From Albirhodobacter sp048262715 (GTDB lineage Bacteria; Pseudomonadota; Alphaproteobacteria; Rhodobacterales; Rhodobacteraceae): DNA of 64,000 bases. The stretch spans positions 1-64,000 of the forward strand of contig JBLXEV010000015.1 of the NCBI GenBank assembly GCA_048262715.1, given 5' to 3'. This document shows positions 40,761 through 50,032 of the stretch, piece after piece. Within the stretch, counting starts at the first letter, position 1; every line of letters begins with the position of its first letter. The translations under genes were made by a program, and so were the position numbers. The notes beneath the pieces were generated by a model. It was not told the DNA's origin. It did not search any database and worked only from the letters and a program-made list of their open reading frames with translations.

Positions 40761-41981
40761 TCACCCGAGCAACTCGTGGCATAGCTCCAGCGCGGAGACC
40801 AACGCATCGACCTCTTCCACGGTGTTATACATCCCGAAGGAGGCGCGCGCCGTGGCGGAGACGCCGAGGAATTGCATCAGCGGCATCGCGCAATGGGTGC
40901 CCGCCCGCACAGCAACGCCGCGCTTATCGAGGATGGTCGAGATGTCATGCGCATGGGCCGCGCCATTGAGCGAGAGCGAGAAGATCGCCCCCTTATCCGG
41001 CGTATCGCCCTGCACATTGAGCCAGTTCAGCCCTTTGAACTTCGCCACCGCATAATCGCGCAGGCTGGCCTCATGCGCGGCGATATTCGCCATGCCGACG
41101 ACCATCATATACTCAATCGCGACACCCATCCCGTATTGCTGCACGATACCGGGCGTGCCCGCCTCGAACTTCATCGGCGCGGTGTTATAGGTGACAGTGT
41201 CGCGGGTGACCGTCTCGATCATATCGCCACCGCCCAAGAACGGGCGCATCTCGGCTTGCCGCTCGGCGCGAATGTAGATCGCGCCGGAACCGCTCGGCCC
41301 GTAGAGCTTATGCCCCGTGATGGCATAGAAATCCGCGCCAATATCCTGCACGTCCACCGGCATATGCACGGCGGATTGCGAGCCATCGACCAGCACCGGA
41401 ACGCCCTTCTCGCGCGCGCCTGCACAGATCGCCTTCACATCCACCAGCGTGCCCAGAACATTGGACATATGGGTGACGGCGATAAGCTTGGTCTTCGGGC
41501 CGATCGCCTCCAGCACCTTCGCGGCGGGCAGGCTGCCATCGGCTTCCGGCTCCACCCATTTCAGCACAACGCCTTGGCGCTCGCGCAGGAAATGCCACGG
41601 CACGATATTGGCGTGATGCTCCAGCACCGAGAGCACGATCTCGTCGCCTGCCTGCAAGCGCGGCGCGGCCCAAGCGTAGCTGACGAGGTTGATCCCCTCG
41701 GTCGATCCTGTGGTAAAGACGATCTCGTCTTCCGAGCCCGCGTTGAGGAAACGCGCCACAATCCCCCGCACGCCCTCGTATTTCTCGGTCGCGATCGTGG
41801 AGAGCGTATGCAGCCCGCGATGCACGTTGGCGTAATCTTCCTCATACATCTGCGTCATCGCGTCAATCACGACGCGCGGCTTTTGCGCAGAGGCTCCGTT
41901 ATCGAGGTAAACCAATGGCTTGCCATTCACCTCGCGCGACAGGATCGGGAAGTCGGCGCGGATTTTCTGGATATCATACAT
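40761..41981 (-). CDS. sufS: cysteine desulfurase, SufS type
   Basis: A 406-aa PLP enzyme. PLP lysine K225 lies in AITGHKLYGPSG, and the active cysteine C364 in RAGTHCAMPL, the short-loop form of group II (SufS) desulfurases. It frees sulfur from cysteine for the SufBCD scaffold. It is the last gene of the suf cluster, after two Yip1 genes. No SufE gene is next to it. Confidence 0.97.
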   Translation of the reverse strand: MYDIQKIRADFPILSREVNGKPLVYLDNGASAQKPRVVIDAMTQMYEEDYANVHRGLHTLSTIATEKYEGVRGIVARFLNAGSEDEIVFTTGSTEGINLVSYAWAAPRLQAGDEIVLSVLEHHANIVPWHFLRERQGVVLKWVEPEADGSLPAAKVLEAIGPKTKLIAVTHMSNVLGTLVDVKAICAGAREKGVPVLVDGSQSAVHMPVDVQDIGADFYAITGHKLYGPSGSGAIYIRAERQAEMRPFLGGGDMIETVTRDTVTYNTAPMKFEAGTPGIVQQYGMGVAIEYMMVVGMANIAAHEASLRDYAVAKFKGLNWLNVQGDTPDKGAIFSLSLNGAAHAHDISTILDKRGVAVRAGTHCAMPLMQFLGVSATARASFGMYNTVEEVDALVSALELCHELLG

Positions 41982-41984
41982 GGA

Positions 41985-42614
41985 TCAAACCCCTGCTACG
42001 GGCGCTATGCCAAGCACCGTGAGAACGAGAAGCAGCACGGTGCCTGCCCCGAACATCGTCGCCACCATGCCCAAAAGCACCGCAGGCGTGCTGGTAAACC
42101 CGTGCAACCCCTTGATGATGCCGACCAGCATCCAGAACAGCACCACCATCGACAAGAGCCCCGTCATCATCGAGAGGAACAGCGAGATCGAGGCCGGAAG
42201 GATCGGGAAGACGAAAAGCCACAGCGCGAGTTGGAGATATTGGATCACCAAAAGCACGGTTTCGACCCAGACGACCAGCAAGAGCGCATCGATAAACTGC
42301 CCCTTGCCGCCGAACACGCGGCCGATATGGGTGACAGCGCCTGCCACGAACAGGATGCCGATGCCTTGGATCATCGCCATGCGGATCGGCGATCCGGTCA
42401 TTGTGACCCAAGCCGTGTCGGAAGCATCAGCGGGCGGCGCGCCGTAGACGAGCAACATGATCGCACTCGCCAGACCGGAGAGCGCAACGACCGCCGCAAG
42501 CCCAAGCCACCGCGCCTCGCGCGGGATCCCCAGCGACAGGATCGCGGGTACGGATTCGGCAGGTTTGCGCACCGAAGCCCGCATCAATGTCACCAGTTCT
42601 CTGAACATGCTCAC
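41985..42614 (-). CDS. Yip1-family membrane protein
   Basis: A 209-aa protein with five or so membrane helices (LGLAAVVALSGLASAIMLLV; FIDALLLVVWVETVLLVIQYL; LSMMTGLLSMVVLFWMLVG; TVLLLVLTVLGIAPV) and the Yip1 text GRVFGGKGQFIDALL. It overlaps the next Yip1 gene upstream by 4 bases and ends 4 bases before sufS starts. Bacterial Yip1 proteins have no proven role. Their fixed place between sufD and sufS here hints at a link to the membrane or metal supply. Confidence 0.8.
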   Translation of the reverse strand: MSMFRELVTLMRASVRKPAESVPAILSLGIPREARWLGLAAVVALSGLASAIMLLVYGAPPADASDTAWVTMTGSPIRMAMIQGIGILFVAGAVTHIGRVFGGKGQFIDALLLVVWVETVLLVIQYLQLALWLFVFPILPASISLFLSMMTGLLSMVVLFWMLVGIIKGLHGFTSTPAVLLGMVATMFGAGTVLLLVLTVLGIAPVAGV

Positions 42615-43120
42615 CCGCCTGTCGTTGTGCGCGCCTGCGCGCCGTGTTCAAACTCTGCCACCCGCAGCGACGCGCCCCAGATCAGGGCAAACACCGCAGC
42701 GATAATCAGGCCAAGGACGCTTGCCTGCTGGCCCACGCCAATGAAGCCCGCGACGAGGCCTTGCAACAGCATCAGCGGCGAAATCACCAGCATCGACCAG
42801 AACAACGCCTGCCGCGCGCGGTAGAAACTGCCCTGCCCACCGAACAGTTTGGCGATCAGGTGGCTCAGCGCGGCGATCAGGTAAAAGACCGGCACCAAAG
42901 CCAAAAGCGCCAGCGCCGTGCCCATCATCAGCCCTACCATCGGCTCGCCCGCCTCAAAGGCACTGCGCGACAATCGAGGCCATTGGCCGATGAAGATCAC
43001 GATGAGAGCGGCGAGCAGAAAGGTCAACGCTCGCGGCTCTGATTGGAGCCGCGCGAGATGTTCGCGCATGACCACGCGCGGGGCGCGGTAGCTGCGCCGG
43101 ATATCGTCCACCGCAGCCAT
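42611..43120 (-). CDS. Yip1-family membrane protein
   Basis: 169 aa, a smaller paralogue of the neighbouring gene: shared text SHLIAKLFGGQGSFYRARQA corresponds to GRVFGGKGQFIDALL there. Four membrane helices follow a charged N-terminus (RRSYRAPRVVMREHLARL). It starts 3 bases after the sufD stop, so it is part of the same operon. It probably acts with the second Yip1 protein. Confidence 0.8.
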   Translation of the reverse strand: MAAVDDIRRSYRAPRVVMREHLARLQSEPRALTFLLAALIVIFIGQWPRLSRSAFEAGEPMVGLMMGTALALLALVPVFYLIAALSHLIAKLFGGQGSFYRARQALFWSMLVISPLMLLQGLVAGFIGVGQQASVLGLIIAAVFALIWGASLRVAEFEHGAQARTTTGG

Positions 43121-43123
43121 CGC

Positions 43124-44338
43124 TTAGTGCCGATGGCGGTTGAGCCACGCCTCAAGCCGCTCTGCGATCACCGCACGCAGCGCCTCGTCTTCGATCTCTT
43201 CCAGCGCATCCGCAAGGAAGGAGAGCACCAAGAGCGCCTCGGCCTCCTCTGTCGGAATGCCGCGCGAGCGCAGATAGAACAGAGCCGTCTCGTCAATCGC
43301 GCCGGTGGTCGAGCCATGCGAGCATTTCACGTCATCGGCGTAGATTTCCAACTCCGGCTTCGCAAGGAACTGCGCGTTCTCGTCCAGCAAAAGCGCCTGC
43401 GAGATCTGGTAGCCATCGGTTTTCTGCGCGCCCTGTTTGACAAGGATCTTGCCTTGGAAAACACCCGTCGCGCCGTTTTTCAGCACGTTTTTGAACACCT
43501 GACGGCTCTCGCAGCGCTCACCACGATGGGTGATGAACACCGTGTCGTCATGGTGGAACGGGTCTTTTGCCCCATCCCCCAGCGCCGCGCCGGCAACATG
43601 GGCGAAAGCATCGCTGCCAGTGATATCGATCACGCATTCATTGCGCGTCAGCGCGCCGTTTGCGGTGAGGGTGAAGCTCTTGAACAAAGCCTCATCCGCC
43701 ACGCGTGCGAAGATATGCGTCACCGCACGGCGTTCCTGATCACGGCCCTGCGCGCGGATATGGTGGAACCGCGCACCTGCGGCGAGATCCACTTCCATCA
43801 CCTGATTGAAGCGCGCGCCGGCAGGCCCGCTCTCCAAAAGGGTCAGTTCCGCGCCGGCTTCCATCTTAATGCAATGATGGAGGATCGGGTCAGAAGTCTC
43901 TGATTTATGGTTGTAAATCAGGCTTACAGGTTTTGCAGCTTTGCCCGTCACACGGATCAAAACCCCGTCCGTGGCCTTGGCCGTGTTCAACGCCGCAAGC
44001 GGGCGTTTCACAGGGGTTTGGCCCTCGGTTTCCAGCGTGCCATACAGCTCTGCCGCCCATGCGGGCGCGCCTTCGGCAAGGCGGGAGATCTCCACACCCA
44101 TAACGGCCAGATCATCCGAGGAGGCCGCATCGAACACACCGTCATTGAAGACGATTTTCACGCAACCCACCGCCTCGAAGATCGGCGCTTCGCCACCATC
44201 GTCGAACACTGCGGCTTTTGGTGCCGTCTCCGCGACCAGTTCGCGCGGATCGGTATAGCGCCAATATTCATCGCGTTTGGTGGGCAGAACGGCTGCCCGC
44301 TCCGCCGCCAGCGCGCGCGCTTCAGTCAGTGCCGTCAT
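43124..44338 (-). CDS. sufD: Fe-S cluster assembly protein SufD
   Basis: A 404-aa member of the SufBD family with the right-handed beta-helix core and the C-terminal motif QDVKCSHGSTTGAIDETALFYL (shown in part: VKCSHGSTTGAIDE), whose His and Cys region faces SufB. The start overlaps the sufC stop by one base. With SufB and SufC it forms the SufBC2D scaffold for [4Fe-4S] cluster building. Confidence 0.95.
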   Translation of the reverse strand: MTALTEARALAAERAAVLPTKRDEYWRYTDPRELVAETAPKAAVFDDGGEAPIFEAVGCVKIVFNDGVFDAASSDDLAVMGVEISRLAEGAPAWAAELYGTLETEGQTPVKRPLAALNTAKATDGVLIRVTGKAAKPVSLIYNHKSETSDPILHHCIKMEAGAELTLLESGPAGARFNQVMEVDLAAGARFHHIRAQGRDQERRAVTHIFARVADEALFKSFTLTANGALTRNECVIDITGSDAFAHVAGAALGDGAKDPFHHDDTVFITHRGERCESRQVFKNVLKNGATGVFQGKILVKQGAQKTDGYQISQALLLDENAQFLAKPELEIYADDVKCSHGSTTGAIDETALFYLRSRGIPTEEAEALLVLSFLADALEEIEDEALRAVIAERLEAWLNRHRH

Positions 44339-45108
44339 CAGAGAACCCCCTCGATCCCGTGCTCTTTCAGGATCTCGGCATAGCCGTTGTTCTCGACCTC
44401 CAGCGCCAGCTCCGGGCCGCCGGTTTTGATGATACGACCATCCGCCATGATGTGCACGACATCGGGTTTGATATGGTCGAGCAAGCGCTGGTAGTGGGTG
44501 ATCACGAGGAACGAGCGGCCCGCGTCACGCAGTGCATTCACGCCGTCCGCAACAAGGCGCATCGCGTCCACATCAAGGCCGGAATCGGTCTCGTCGAGGA
44601 TGCACATCTTCGGCTCAAGCATCGCCATCTGCAGGATTTCATTTCGCTTTTTCTCACCACCGGAGAAACCGACGTTGACGGGGCGCTTGAGCATCTCTGC
44701 GTCGATCTTGAAGTCTTTCGCCTTCGCGCGAACAACTTTCAGGAACTCGCCCGCCGACATTTCTTCCTCGCCGCGCGCTTTGCGCTGCGAGTTCACGGCG
44801 GTGCGCAGGAAGGTCATATTGCCCACGCCCGGGATCTCGACCGGATATTGGAAGGCGAGGAACAGGCCCGCCGCCGCGCGCTCTTCCGGATCCATATCCA
44901 AAAGCTCTTCGCCCGAAAGCTCCGCCGAGCCCTCGGTGACCTCATAGCCATCCTTGCCCGAAAGCACATAGGAGAGCGTGGATTTCCCCGAGCCGTTCGG
45001 CCCCATGATCGCATGGACCTTGCCGTCTTCCACGGTCAGGTTCACACCCTTCAGGATGACTTTATCTTCTTCTTCAAGTTTGACGTGCAGGTTCTTGATC
45101 TCAAGCAT
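44338..45108 (-). CDS. sufC: Fe-S cluster assembly ATPase SufC
   Basis: A 256-aa ABC-type ATPase without a membrane domain. Walker A GPNGSGKST at 36-44, signature FSGGEKKRNE, Walker B MCILDETDSGLD and the switch VITHYQRLLDHIKPD. ATP binding makes SufC dimerise and opens the SufB-SufD interface. AGGAAG lies just before the ATG. Confidence 0.97.
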   Translation of the reverse strand: MLEIKNLHVKLEEEDKVILKGVNLTVEDGKVHAIMGPNGSGKSTLSYVLSGKDGYEVTEGSAELSGEELLDMDPEERAAAGLFLAFQYPVEIPGVGNMTFLRTAVNSQRKARGEEEMSAGEFLKVVRAKAKDFKIDAEMLKRPVNVGFSGGEKKRNEILQMAMLEPKMCILDETDSGLDVDAMRLVADGVNALRDAGRSFLVITHYQRLLDHIKPDVVHIMADGRIIKTGGPELALEVENNGYAEILKEHGIEGVL

Positions 45109-45118
45109 TTTTTCTTCC

Positions 45119-45433
45119 TTAGTCGATGGTGACGGCGGTGCCGGAAACCGACACCATCAGCATGGATTTTCCGACGACCTCATAATCGAGATCGACGCCG
45201 ATGACCGCGTTCGCGCCGAGGCGCGCCGCGCGGGCTTCCAGCTCTTTGAACGCGCTATGCCGCGCGTCCGCCAGTTTGGATTCATATGCGGAGGAGCGCC
45301 CCCCGAAGACGTCTGTAAAACTCGCGAAAACATCGCGCACGATATTCGCGCCCATTATCGCCTCGCCCGTCACGATCCCGTGGTAGGCAAGAACCCTATG
45401 GCCTTCGATTCCTGGTGTCGTGGTGCAGATCAT
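45119..45433 (-). CDS. YbjQ/UPF0145 family protein
   Basis: 104 aa from ATG 45433 (MICTTTPGIEGHRVLAYHGI). It shows the UPF0145 pattern: GEAIMGANIVRDVFASFTDVFGG (in part), RHSAFKELEARAARLGANAV, then IGVDLDYEVVGKSMLMV. The family forms small oligomers sometimes annotated as heavy-metal binding, but only one Cys is present here. It lies inside the suf operon between sufB and sufC and is linked by an ATGA overlap to a 58-aa membrane protein. Confidence 0.85.
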   Translation of the reverse strand: MICTTTPGIEGHRVLAYHGIVTGEAIMGANIVRDVFASFTDVFGGRSSAYESKLADARHSAFKELEARAARLGANAVIGVDLDYEVVGKSMLMVSVSGTAVTID

Positions 45434-45606
45434 GCGTTCACCCGCTGCGATTTGAACCAGCGCCAGAGCGCCAGAAACGCGCCGTAGGCCAGCGCAAACA
45501 GCACCATCCCGAGGGCGAGCTTCTGCGCCGGGTAGGCGAAGAGAAACTTCATCCCTAAGCCCCAAAGCACCGTCACAACCAGCGTTTGATAGATCAGCGC
45601 CCGCAT
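45430..45606 (-). CDS. 58-aa membrane protein in the suf operon
   Basis: ATG 45606 shares one base with the sufB stop (TGATG), and its stop overlaps the YbjQ start by 4 bases (ATGA). It encodes MRALIYQTLVVTVLWGLGMK, then FLFAYPAQKLALGMVLFALA, ending WRWFKSQRVNA: two membrane helices. The tight overlaps on both sides make it a real operon member. Function unknown. Confidence 0.8.
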   Translation of the reverse strand: MRALIYQTLVVTVLWGLGMKFLFAYPAQKLALGMVLFALAYGAFLALWRWFKSQRVNA

Positions 45607-47114
45607 CAGCCGACCGAGCCCTCAAGCGAGATCGCGACCAGCGCCTGCGCTTCCATCGCGAATTCCATCGGCAGCGCTTGCAGCACGTCCTTACAGAACC
45701 CGTTCACGACCAGCGCGACCGCTTCCTCTTCGCCCATGCCACGCGCGCGGCAGTAGAACAGTTGATCATCATCGACTTTCGAGGTGGTCGCCTCATGCTC
45801 GACGCGGCTCGAGTTATTCTTGACCTCGATATAGGGCACGGTATGCGCGCCACATTGATCGCCGATCAGAAGGCTGTCGCATTGGGTATAATTGCGCGAA
45901 TTCGTCGCCTTCGGGTGCATCGAGACCAACCCGCGATAGGTGTTCTGCGCCTTGCCTGCCGAGATCCCCTTCGAGACGATCCGGCTCTTGGTATTCTTGC
46001 CCAAATGGATCATCTTCGTGCCGGTATCGGCCTGCTGCATATTGTTGGCGATGGCGATCGAGTAGAACTCGCCCTGCGCATCATTGCCGCGCAGGATGCA
46101 GGACGGGTATTTCCACGTGATCGCCGAGCCGGTTTCCACCTGCGTCCACATCACTTTCGCGCGGTCGCCCCGGCAATCGGCGCGTTTCGTCACGAAGTTA
46201 TAGATCCCGCCAAGGCCGTTCTCATCACCGGGGAACCAGTTTTGCACGGTCGAATATTTGACCTCAGCATCTTCCAAGATCACAATCTCAACCACCGCCG
46301 CATGGAGCTGCGCGACATCGCGCTTGGGCGCGGTGCAGCCTTCCAAATAGCTGACATAGCTGCCCTTTTCGGCAACGATCAGGGTGCGTTCAAACTGGCC
46401 CGTGTTCTCCGCATTGATGCGGAAATAGGTCGAGAGTTCCATCGGGCATTTGGTGCCTTCAGGGATGTACACAAAAGAGCCATCCGAGAACACGGCCGAG
46501 TTCAGCGTGGCGAAGAAGTTATCCGATTGCGGAACCACCGAGCCGAGGTATTTCTTCACCAATTCCGGGTGCTCTTTAATCGCCTCCGAGATCGAGCAGA
46601 AGATCACGCCCGCCTTGCGCAGCTCGTCCTTGAAGGTCGTGCCGACAGAGACGGAATCGAAGACAGCATCGACAGCGACCTTACGCTCGCCCGCTTGCTC
46701 CGCGCCCTCAACCCCTGCAAGGATCAACTGCTCTTTGAGCGGAATCCCGAGCTTCGCATAGGTCGCCAGCAGTTTCGGATCCACCTCGTCAAGCGACTTC
46801 GGCTTCACTTCCATGCTTTTCGGGCGCGCATAATAATAGATATCTTGATAATCGATCTTCGGATAGTTGAGCATCGCCCAATCCGGCTCGGTCATCGTTA
46901 CCCAACGACGATAGGCCGCCAGACGCCACTCCAACATCCATTCCGGCTCTTCATTCTTTTCCGAAATCAGCCGCACGATGTCCTCGGAGACGCCCTTGGG
47001 GGCGTATTCCATCTCGATATCAGTGTCCCAACCATATTTGTAGCTGCCCATATTCTGAACAGCTTCAACGGTTTCCCGATCAACACCTTCACGGACTTCG
47101 AGATCATCTACCAC
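45606..47114 (-). CDS. sufB: Fe-S cluster scaffold protein SufB
   Basis: 502 aa from GTG 47114, which has AGGGA 8 bases upstream; an in-frame TTG 27 bases earlier has no such site. It contains the SufB core (ADCRGDRAKVMWTQVETGSA; STYFRINAENTGQFERTL), the conserved QCDSLLIGDQCGAHTVPYIE region holding the Cys used as sulfur acceptor, and ARGMGEEEAVALVVNGFC at the end. It builds the nascent cluster together with SufC and SufD. Confidence 0.97.
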   Translation of the reverse strand: MVDDLEVREGVDRETVEAVQNMGSYKYGWDTDIEMEYAPKGVSEDIVRLISEKNEEPEWMLEWRLAAYRRWVTMTEPDWAMLNYPKIDYQDIYYYARPKSMEVKPKSLDEVDPKLLATYAKLGIPLKEQLILAGVEGAEQAGERKVAVDAVFDSVSVGTTFKDELRKAGVIFCSISEAIKEHPELVKKYLGSVVPQSDNFFATLNSAVFSDGSFVYIPEGTKCPMELSTYFRINAENTGQFERTLIVAEKGSYVSYLEGCTAPKRDVAQLHAAVVEIVILEDAEVKYSTVQNWFPGDENGLGGIYNFVTKRADCRGDRAKVMWTQVETGSAITWKYPSCILRGNDAQGEFYSIAIANNMQQADTGTKMIHLGKNTKSRIVSKGISAGKAQNTYRGLVSMHPKATNSRNYTQCDSLLIGDQCGAHTVPYIEVKNNSSRVEHEATTSKVDDDQLFYCRARGMGEEEAVALVVNGFCKDVLQALPMEFAMEAQALVAISLEGSVG

Positions 47115-47200
47115 GTCTATTTCCCTTTCATCAGAGCGCAACGCGCCCTTAAATCTATTGGCCGGTGCCGCACAGCGGCTGCGCTCTGCCCCGCCTCACA

Positions 47201-48283
47201 TTACTGGCGCGCGGCCGCTTTCGCCCGCGCTTTACCCCAGCTCTCGGCGAAGCGCAAAACATCCTCGCGCGTCACATCCGGCCCGATTGAGATCCGCAGC
47301 GCAGAGGCCGCGTCACTCTCATTATATCCCATCGCTTTGAGCACTCGGCTCGCGCGAACTTTCCCCGAGGAACAGGCCGAGCCCGCCGAAACGGCGAATC
47401 CTGCCAGATCCATCCGCATCACCTGCGTCTCGCCCTTCCACCCTGCGCTGATCACGCTGAGTGTATTGGGCAAAAGCTGTGGTGCGCCCGCCGGATCTGC
47501 ACCTTGCGCGGCGGAGGTCTGTGTCTCCCACCCCGGAAAATAGAGTGTTTCGCTAAGGCTTTCCAGAGCCGATTTTAGAATATTTCTAATTTCCGCCACT
47601 TCCTGCCAAACACCCGACGCCAAATCCGCCGCTGCCGCCTCTGCCGCAGCGCCAAATCCGGCAATGCCGATCAGGTTTTCGGTGCCTGCACGGCGCCCCA
47701 TCTCCTGACCGCCGCCCTTGAGCCGCGCCGCGATATCTGTCCCGCGCTTGAGCACCAGCGCCCCGATTCCCTTCGGCCCGCCCAGCTTATGCGCCGAAAC
47801 CGCGCCACAGGTCGCCCCGAGCCAGTTGAACGAGAACGGAACCTTGCCAAAGGCTTGAGTTAAATCGGAAAACCACAGCCCCTCGGGCAGATCCTGCATC
47901 ACGCCCGTCTCGGAATTGGCCAGTTGCAGCGCGCTTCTCGTCGGTTCGATCAGCGTGACACGGCCCATGTGGTCCACCGCCAAGGACGGATCACACCATG
48001 CGCTCACCGCCTCATGCTCGATCTCCGCACAAGCAATTCCGCGGCCCTCAAGCGCCAACGACGCCGCCTCGGTCGCCCCCGAGGTGAAGACGATATCCGC
48101 GCCCTCTGCCCCCAAAGCCGCCGCCACCTGCGCCCGCGCCGTCTCGATCAGATTTTTCGCCGCGCGCCCCTCCGCATGAACGGAGGACGGGTTGCCCACC
48201 ACCTCCATCGCCGCAATCATCGCTGCTTTCGCCTCCGCCCGCATCGGGGTCGTGGCGTTCCAATCGAGGTAAGTTCTGGTCAT
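47201..48283 (-). CDS. cysteine desulfurase, IscS/NifS type
   Basis: A 360-aa PLP enzyme of group I. PLP lysine K166 in SAHKLGGPKG, and active C304 in AGSACSSGKV on the long mobile loop of IscS/NifS enzymes. It is shorter than E. coli IscS (404 aa) and less conserved at the C-terminus. It lies between iscR and sufB, so the cluster has two desulfurases of different groups (this one and SufS). Confidence 0.93.
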   Translation of the reverse strand: MTRTYLDWNATTPMRAEAKAAMIAAMEVVGNPSSVHAEGRAAKNLIETARAQVAAALGAEGADIVFTSGATEAASLALEGRGIACAEIEHEAVSAWCDPSLAVDHMGRVTLIEPTRSALQLANSETGVMQDLPEGLWFSDLTQAFGKVPFSFNWLGATCGAVSAHKLGGPKGIGALVLKRGTDIAARLKGGGQEMGRRAGTENLIGIAGFGAAAEAAAADLASGVWQEVAEIRNILKSALESLSETLYFPGWETQTSAAQGADPAGAPQLLPNTLSVISAGWKGETQVMRMDLAGFAVSAGSACSSGKVRASRVLKAMGYNESDAASALRISIGPDVTREDVLRFAESWGKARAKAAARQ

Positions 48284-48346
48284 TTCACACTCTCAGACTT
48301 GCTGTGGCATCATCGCCCCGCAGGCGCCGCGCGGCAGATCCGCTCC

Positions 48347-48410
48347 GCGGGGGATATTTTAACTCTGTGGAAACGCAAACCTCTTTCCAAAGAGCCCTAA
48401 ATATCCCCGC
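48347..48410. repeat. REP-like inverted repeat with GGGATATTT/AAATATCCC ends
   Basis: GCGGGGGATATTT and AAATATCCCCGC arms enclose a smaller TGGAAA/TTTCCA pair. The same outer ends occur at 56366-56438. It lies in the gap between iscR and the desulfurase gene. It probably belongs to a dispersed intergenic repeat family of this genome. Confidence 0.6.
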
Positions 48411-48453
48411 CGGAGGCTTCCCGCATGGGGCAAACGCGCCAGCAGATAGGCGA

Positions 48454-48912
48454 TTATTCATCCACCACCGAAAACAGCGACGGCACGGCGGGACATGGTT
48501 TCAGCCCGTTCTTCACCACATCTTGCAAGGTGGTCTGATGCAGGAACACGAAGACCTGCGCCGAGAGGCTTTCCCAAAGACGGTTGGAAAGCGACTGCGC
48601 GCGGCTGCCCGAAATCCCGCCCGAGGCCCCCGCACCGACATGCATTGCGCTGACGGTTTCATCCACCGCCTCGAAAACCTCGCTGATCCGAAGCTCTTTC
48701 GGATCCCGCGCGAGGCGATACCCGCCCCCCGGCCCGCGCACGGAGGAGACCAGCCCCGCGCGGCGCAGCCGCACGAAGAGTTGCTCCAGATAGGGCAGCG
48801 AAATATCCTGACGTTTGGAGATTTCAGCGAGCGATGTCAGCTCGCCGTCCTTCACCATCGCCAGATCCACGAGCGCCACCATCGCATACCGGCCTTTGGT
48901 CGAAAGCTTCAT
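48454..48912 (-). CDS. iscR: Rrf2-family regulator, IscR type with one cysteine
   Basis: 152 aa from ATG 48912 (MKLSTKGRYAMVALVDLAMV). It has the Rrf2 winged helix with ISLPYLEQLFVRLRRAGLV and SVRGPGGGYRLARD. The three cysteines that bind the cluster in E. coli IscR (about residues 92-106) are absent: that region reads HVGAGASGGISGSR. Only Cys140 is present. R. sphaeroides IscR is known to bind Fe-S with unusual ligands, and this protein fits that class. As first gene of the suf cluster it probably represses the whole operon when Fe-S status is good. Confidence 0.9.
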   Translation of the reverse strand: MKLSTKGRYAMVALVDLAMVKDGELTSLAEISKRQDISLPYLEQLFVRLRRAGLVSSVRGPGGGYRLARDPKELRISEVFEAVDETVSAMHVGAGASGGISGSRAQSLSNRLWESLSAQVFVFLHQTTLQDVVKNGLKPCPAVPSLFSVVDE

Positions 48913-49121
48913 ACCCACTCCTTCACCGGATCGCGGTGCATTTGCCCGACAGATCCGCCACAACACCAAGTCATCTTATAGTCATGAGCATTGACGCGGC
49001 GCGCCTTGCCGCTTAACTCAGGTCAACCAATATGGGCTATCCGCCCGTGATCGTAAATGCTCTAGGGTCCCCGCGTAAAGCCTCATCGTTTTAGCGCCCC
49101 GCAACAGTAAGAGGCAACCCG

Positions 49122-49781
49122 ATGCCCGAAGTCATTTTCCCCGGTCCTGAAGGCCGTCTTGAAGGCCGCTACCATCCGCAACAGATGCCGGATGCGCCGA
49201 TTGCGATCATCCTTCATCCCGATCCGCAATTTGGCGGCACGATGAACAACCGCGTTGTGTATAACCTGCATTATGCGTTCCACAAATTGGGGTTCACCGT
49301 TTTGCGGTTCAACTTCCGTGGCGTGGGCCGCTCACAAGGTGAATATGACCAAGGCATTGGCGAATTGTCAGATGCGGCTTCCTCGCTGGATTATCTGCAG
49401 GCGATGAACCCGAACTCCAAGCATTGCTGGGTTGCGGGCTTCTCGTTTGGCGCTTGGATCGGCATGCAGCTTTTGATGCGTCGCCCCGAAATCACCGGAT
49501 TTATCTCCGTCGCCCCGCCGGCGAATATGTATGATTTCTCGTTCCTCGCACCCTGCCCGTCCTCGGGCCTGATCATCAACGGCACCGCCGACCGCGTCGC
49601 GCCGCCCAAAGATACCCATACGCTCGTTGGCAAGCTGCGCGAGCAAAAGGGCATCACGGTGACCCATGAAGAAATCGAGGGTGCGGATCACTTCTTCAAG
49701 GATGATGAAGCCCATATGAAGCCGATGATCGAGACAGTGCAAAGCTATGTGAAGCGCCGCCTGACGGAAGGCTCGCGGTAA
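49122..49781 (+). CDS. alpha/beta hydrolase
   Basis: A 219-aa protein with the fold of the dienelactone hydrolase/UPF0227-like group. The nucleophile elbow is GFSFGAW (Ser108), with Asp in INGTADRVAPP and His in EGADHFF. HPDPQFGGTMNNRVVYNL near residue 32 is a hallmark of a family widespread in alphaproteobacteria with no known substrate. No signal peptide, so cytosolic. It overlaps the next gene by one base (TAATG). Confidence 0.9.
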   Translation: MPEVIFPGPEGRLEGRYHPQQMPDAPIAIILHPDPQFGGTMNNRVVYNLHYAFHKLGFTVLRFNFRGVGRSQGEYDQGIGELSDAASSLDYLQAMNPNSKHCWVAGFSFGAWIGMQLLMRRPEITGFISVAPPANMYDFSFLAPCPSSGLIINGTADRVAPPKDTHTLVGKLREQKGITVTHEEIEGADHFFKDDEAHMKPMIETVQSYVKRRLTEGSR

Positions 49782-50005
49782 TGAGCTATATTGACGACCT
49801 CGGGGACGAGCTTGCGCAGCGCTGCATTGCCGCGATGGCGGAGACCGGAAGCGAGGATCTCGTCAATGAGATTGGCAAATTGCTGGGCGCGACCTCGCAA
49901 TCGCTGCAAGAGAGTTTCATGACAGCGTTTCGGGTGCGCCGCGCCAATGCGCGTGCCCATGCGATGATCGATGCGAAGCTCGCAGCTCTAAAGGCCGAGC
50001 GCTAG
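49781..50005 (+). CDS. small conserved protein, unknown function
   Basis: 74 aa: MSYIDDLGDELAQRCIAAMA, then GKLLGATSQSLQESFMTAFR and a basic helical end. Entirely helical, no membrane segment. It is co-translated with the hydrolase (shared base at the stop/start) and followed by a strong terminator. Function unknown. Confidence 0.75.
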   Translation: MSYIDDLGDELAQRCIAAMAETGSEDLVNEIGKLLGATSQSLQESFMTAFRVRRANARAHAMIDAKLAALKAER

Positions 50006-50032
50006 GCGATGTGACGGAGATCACCAGATAAT

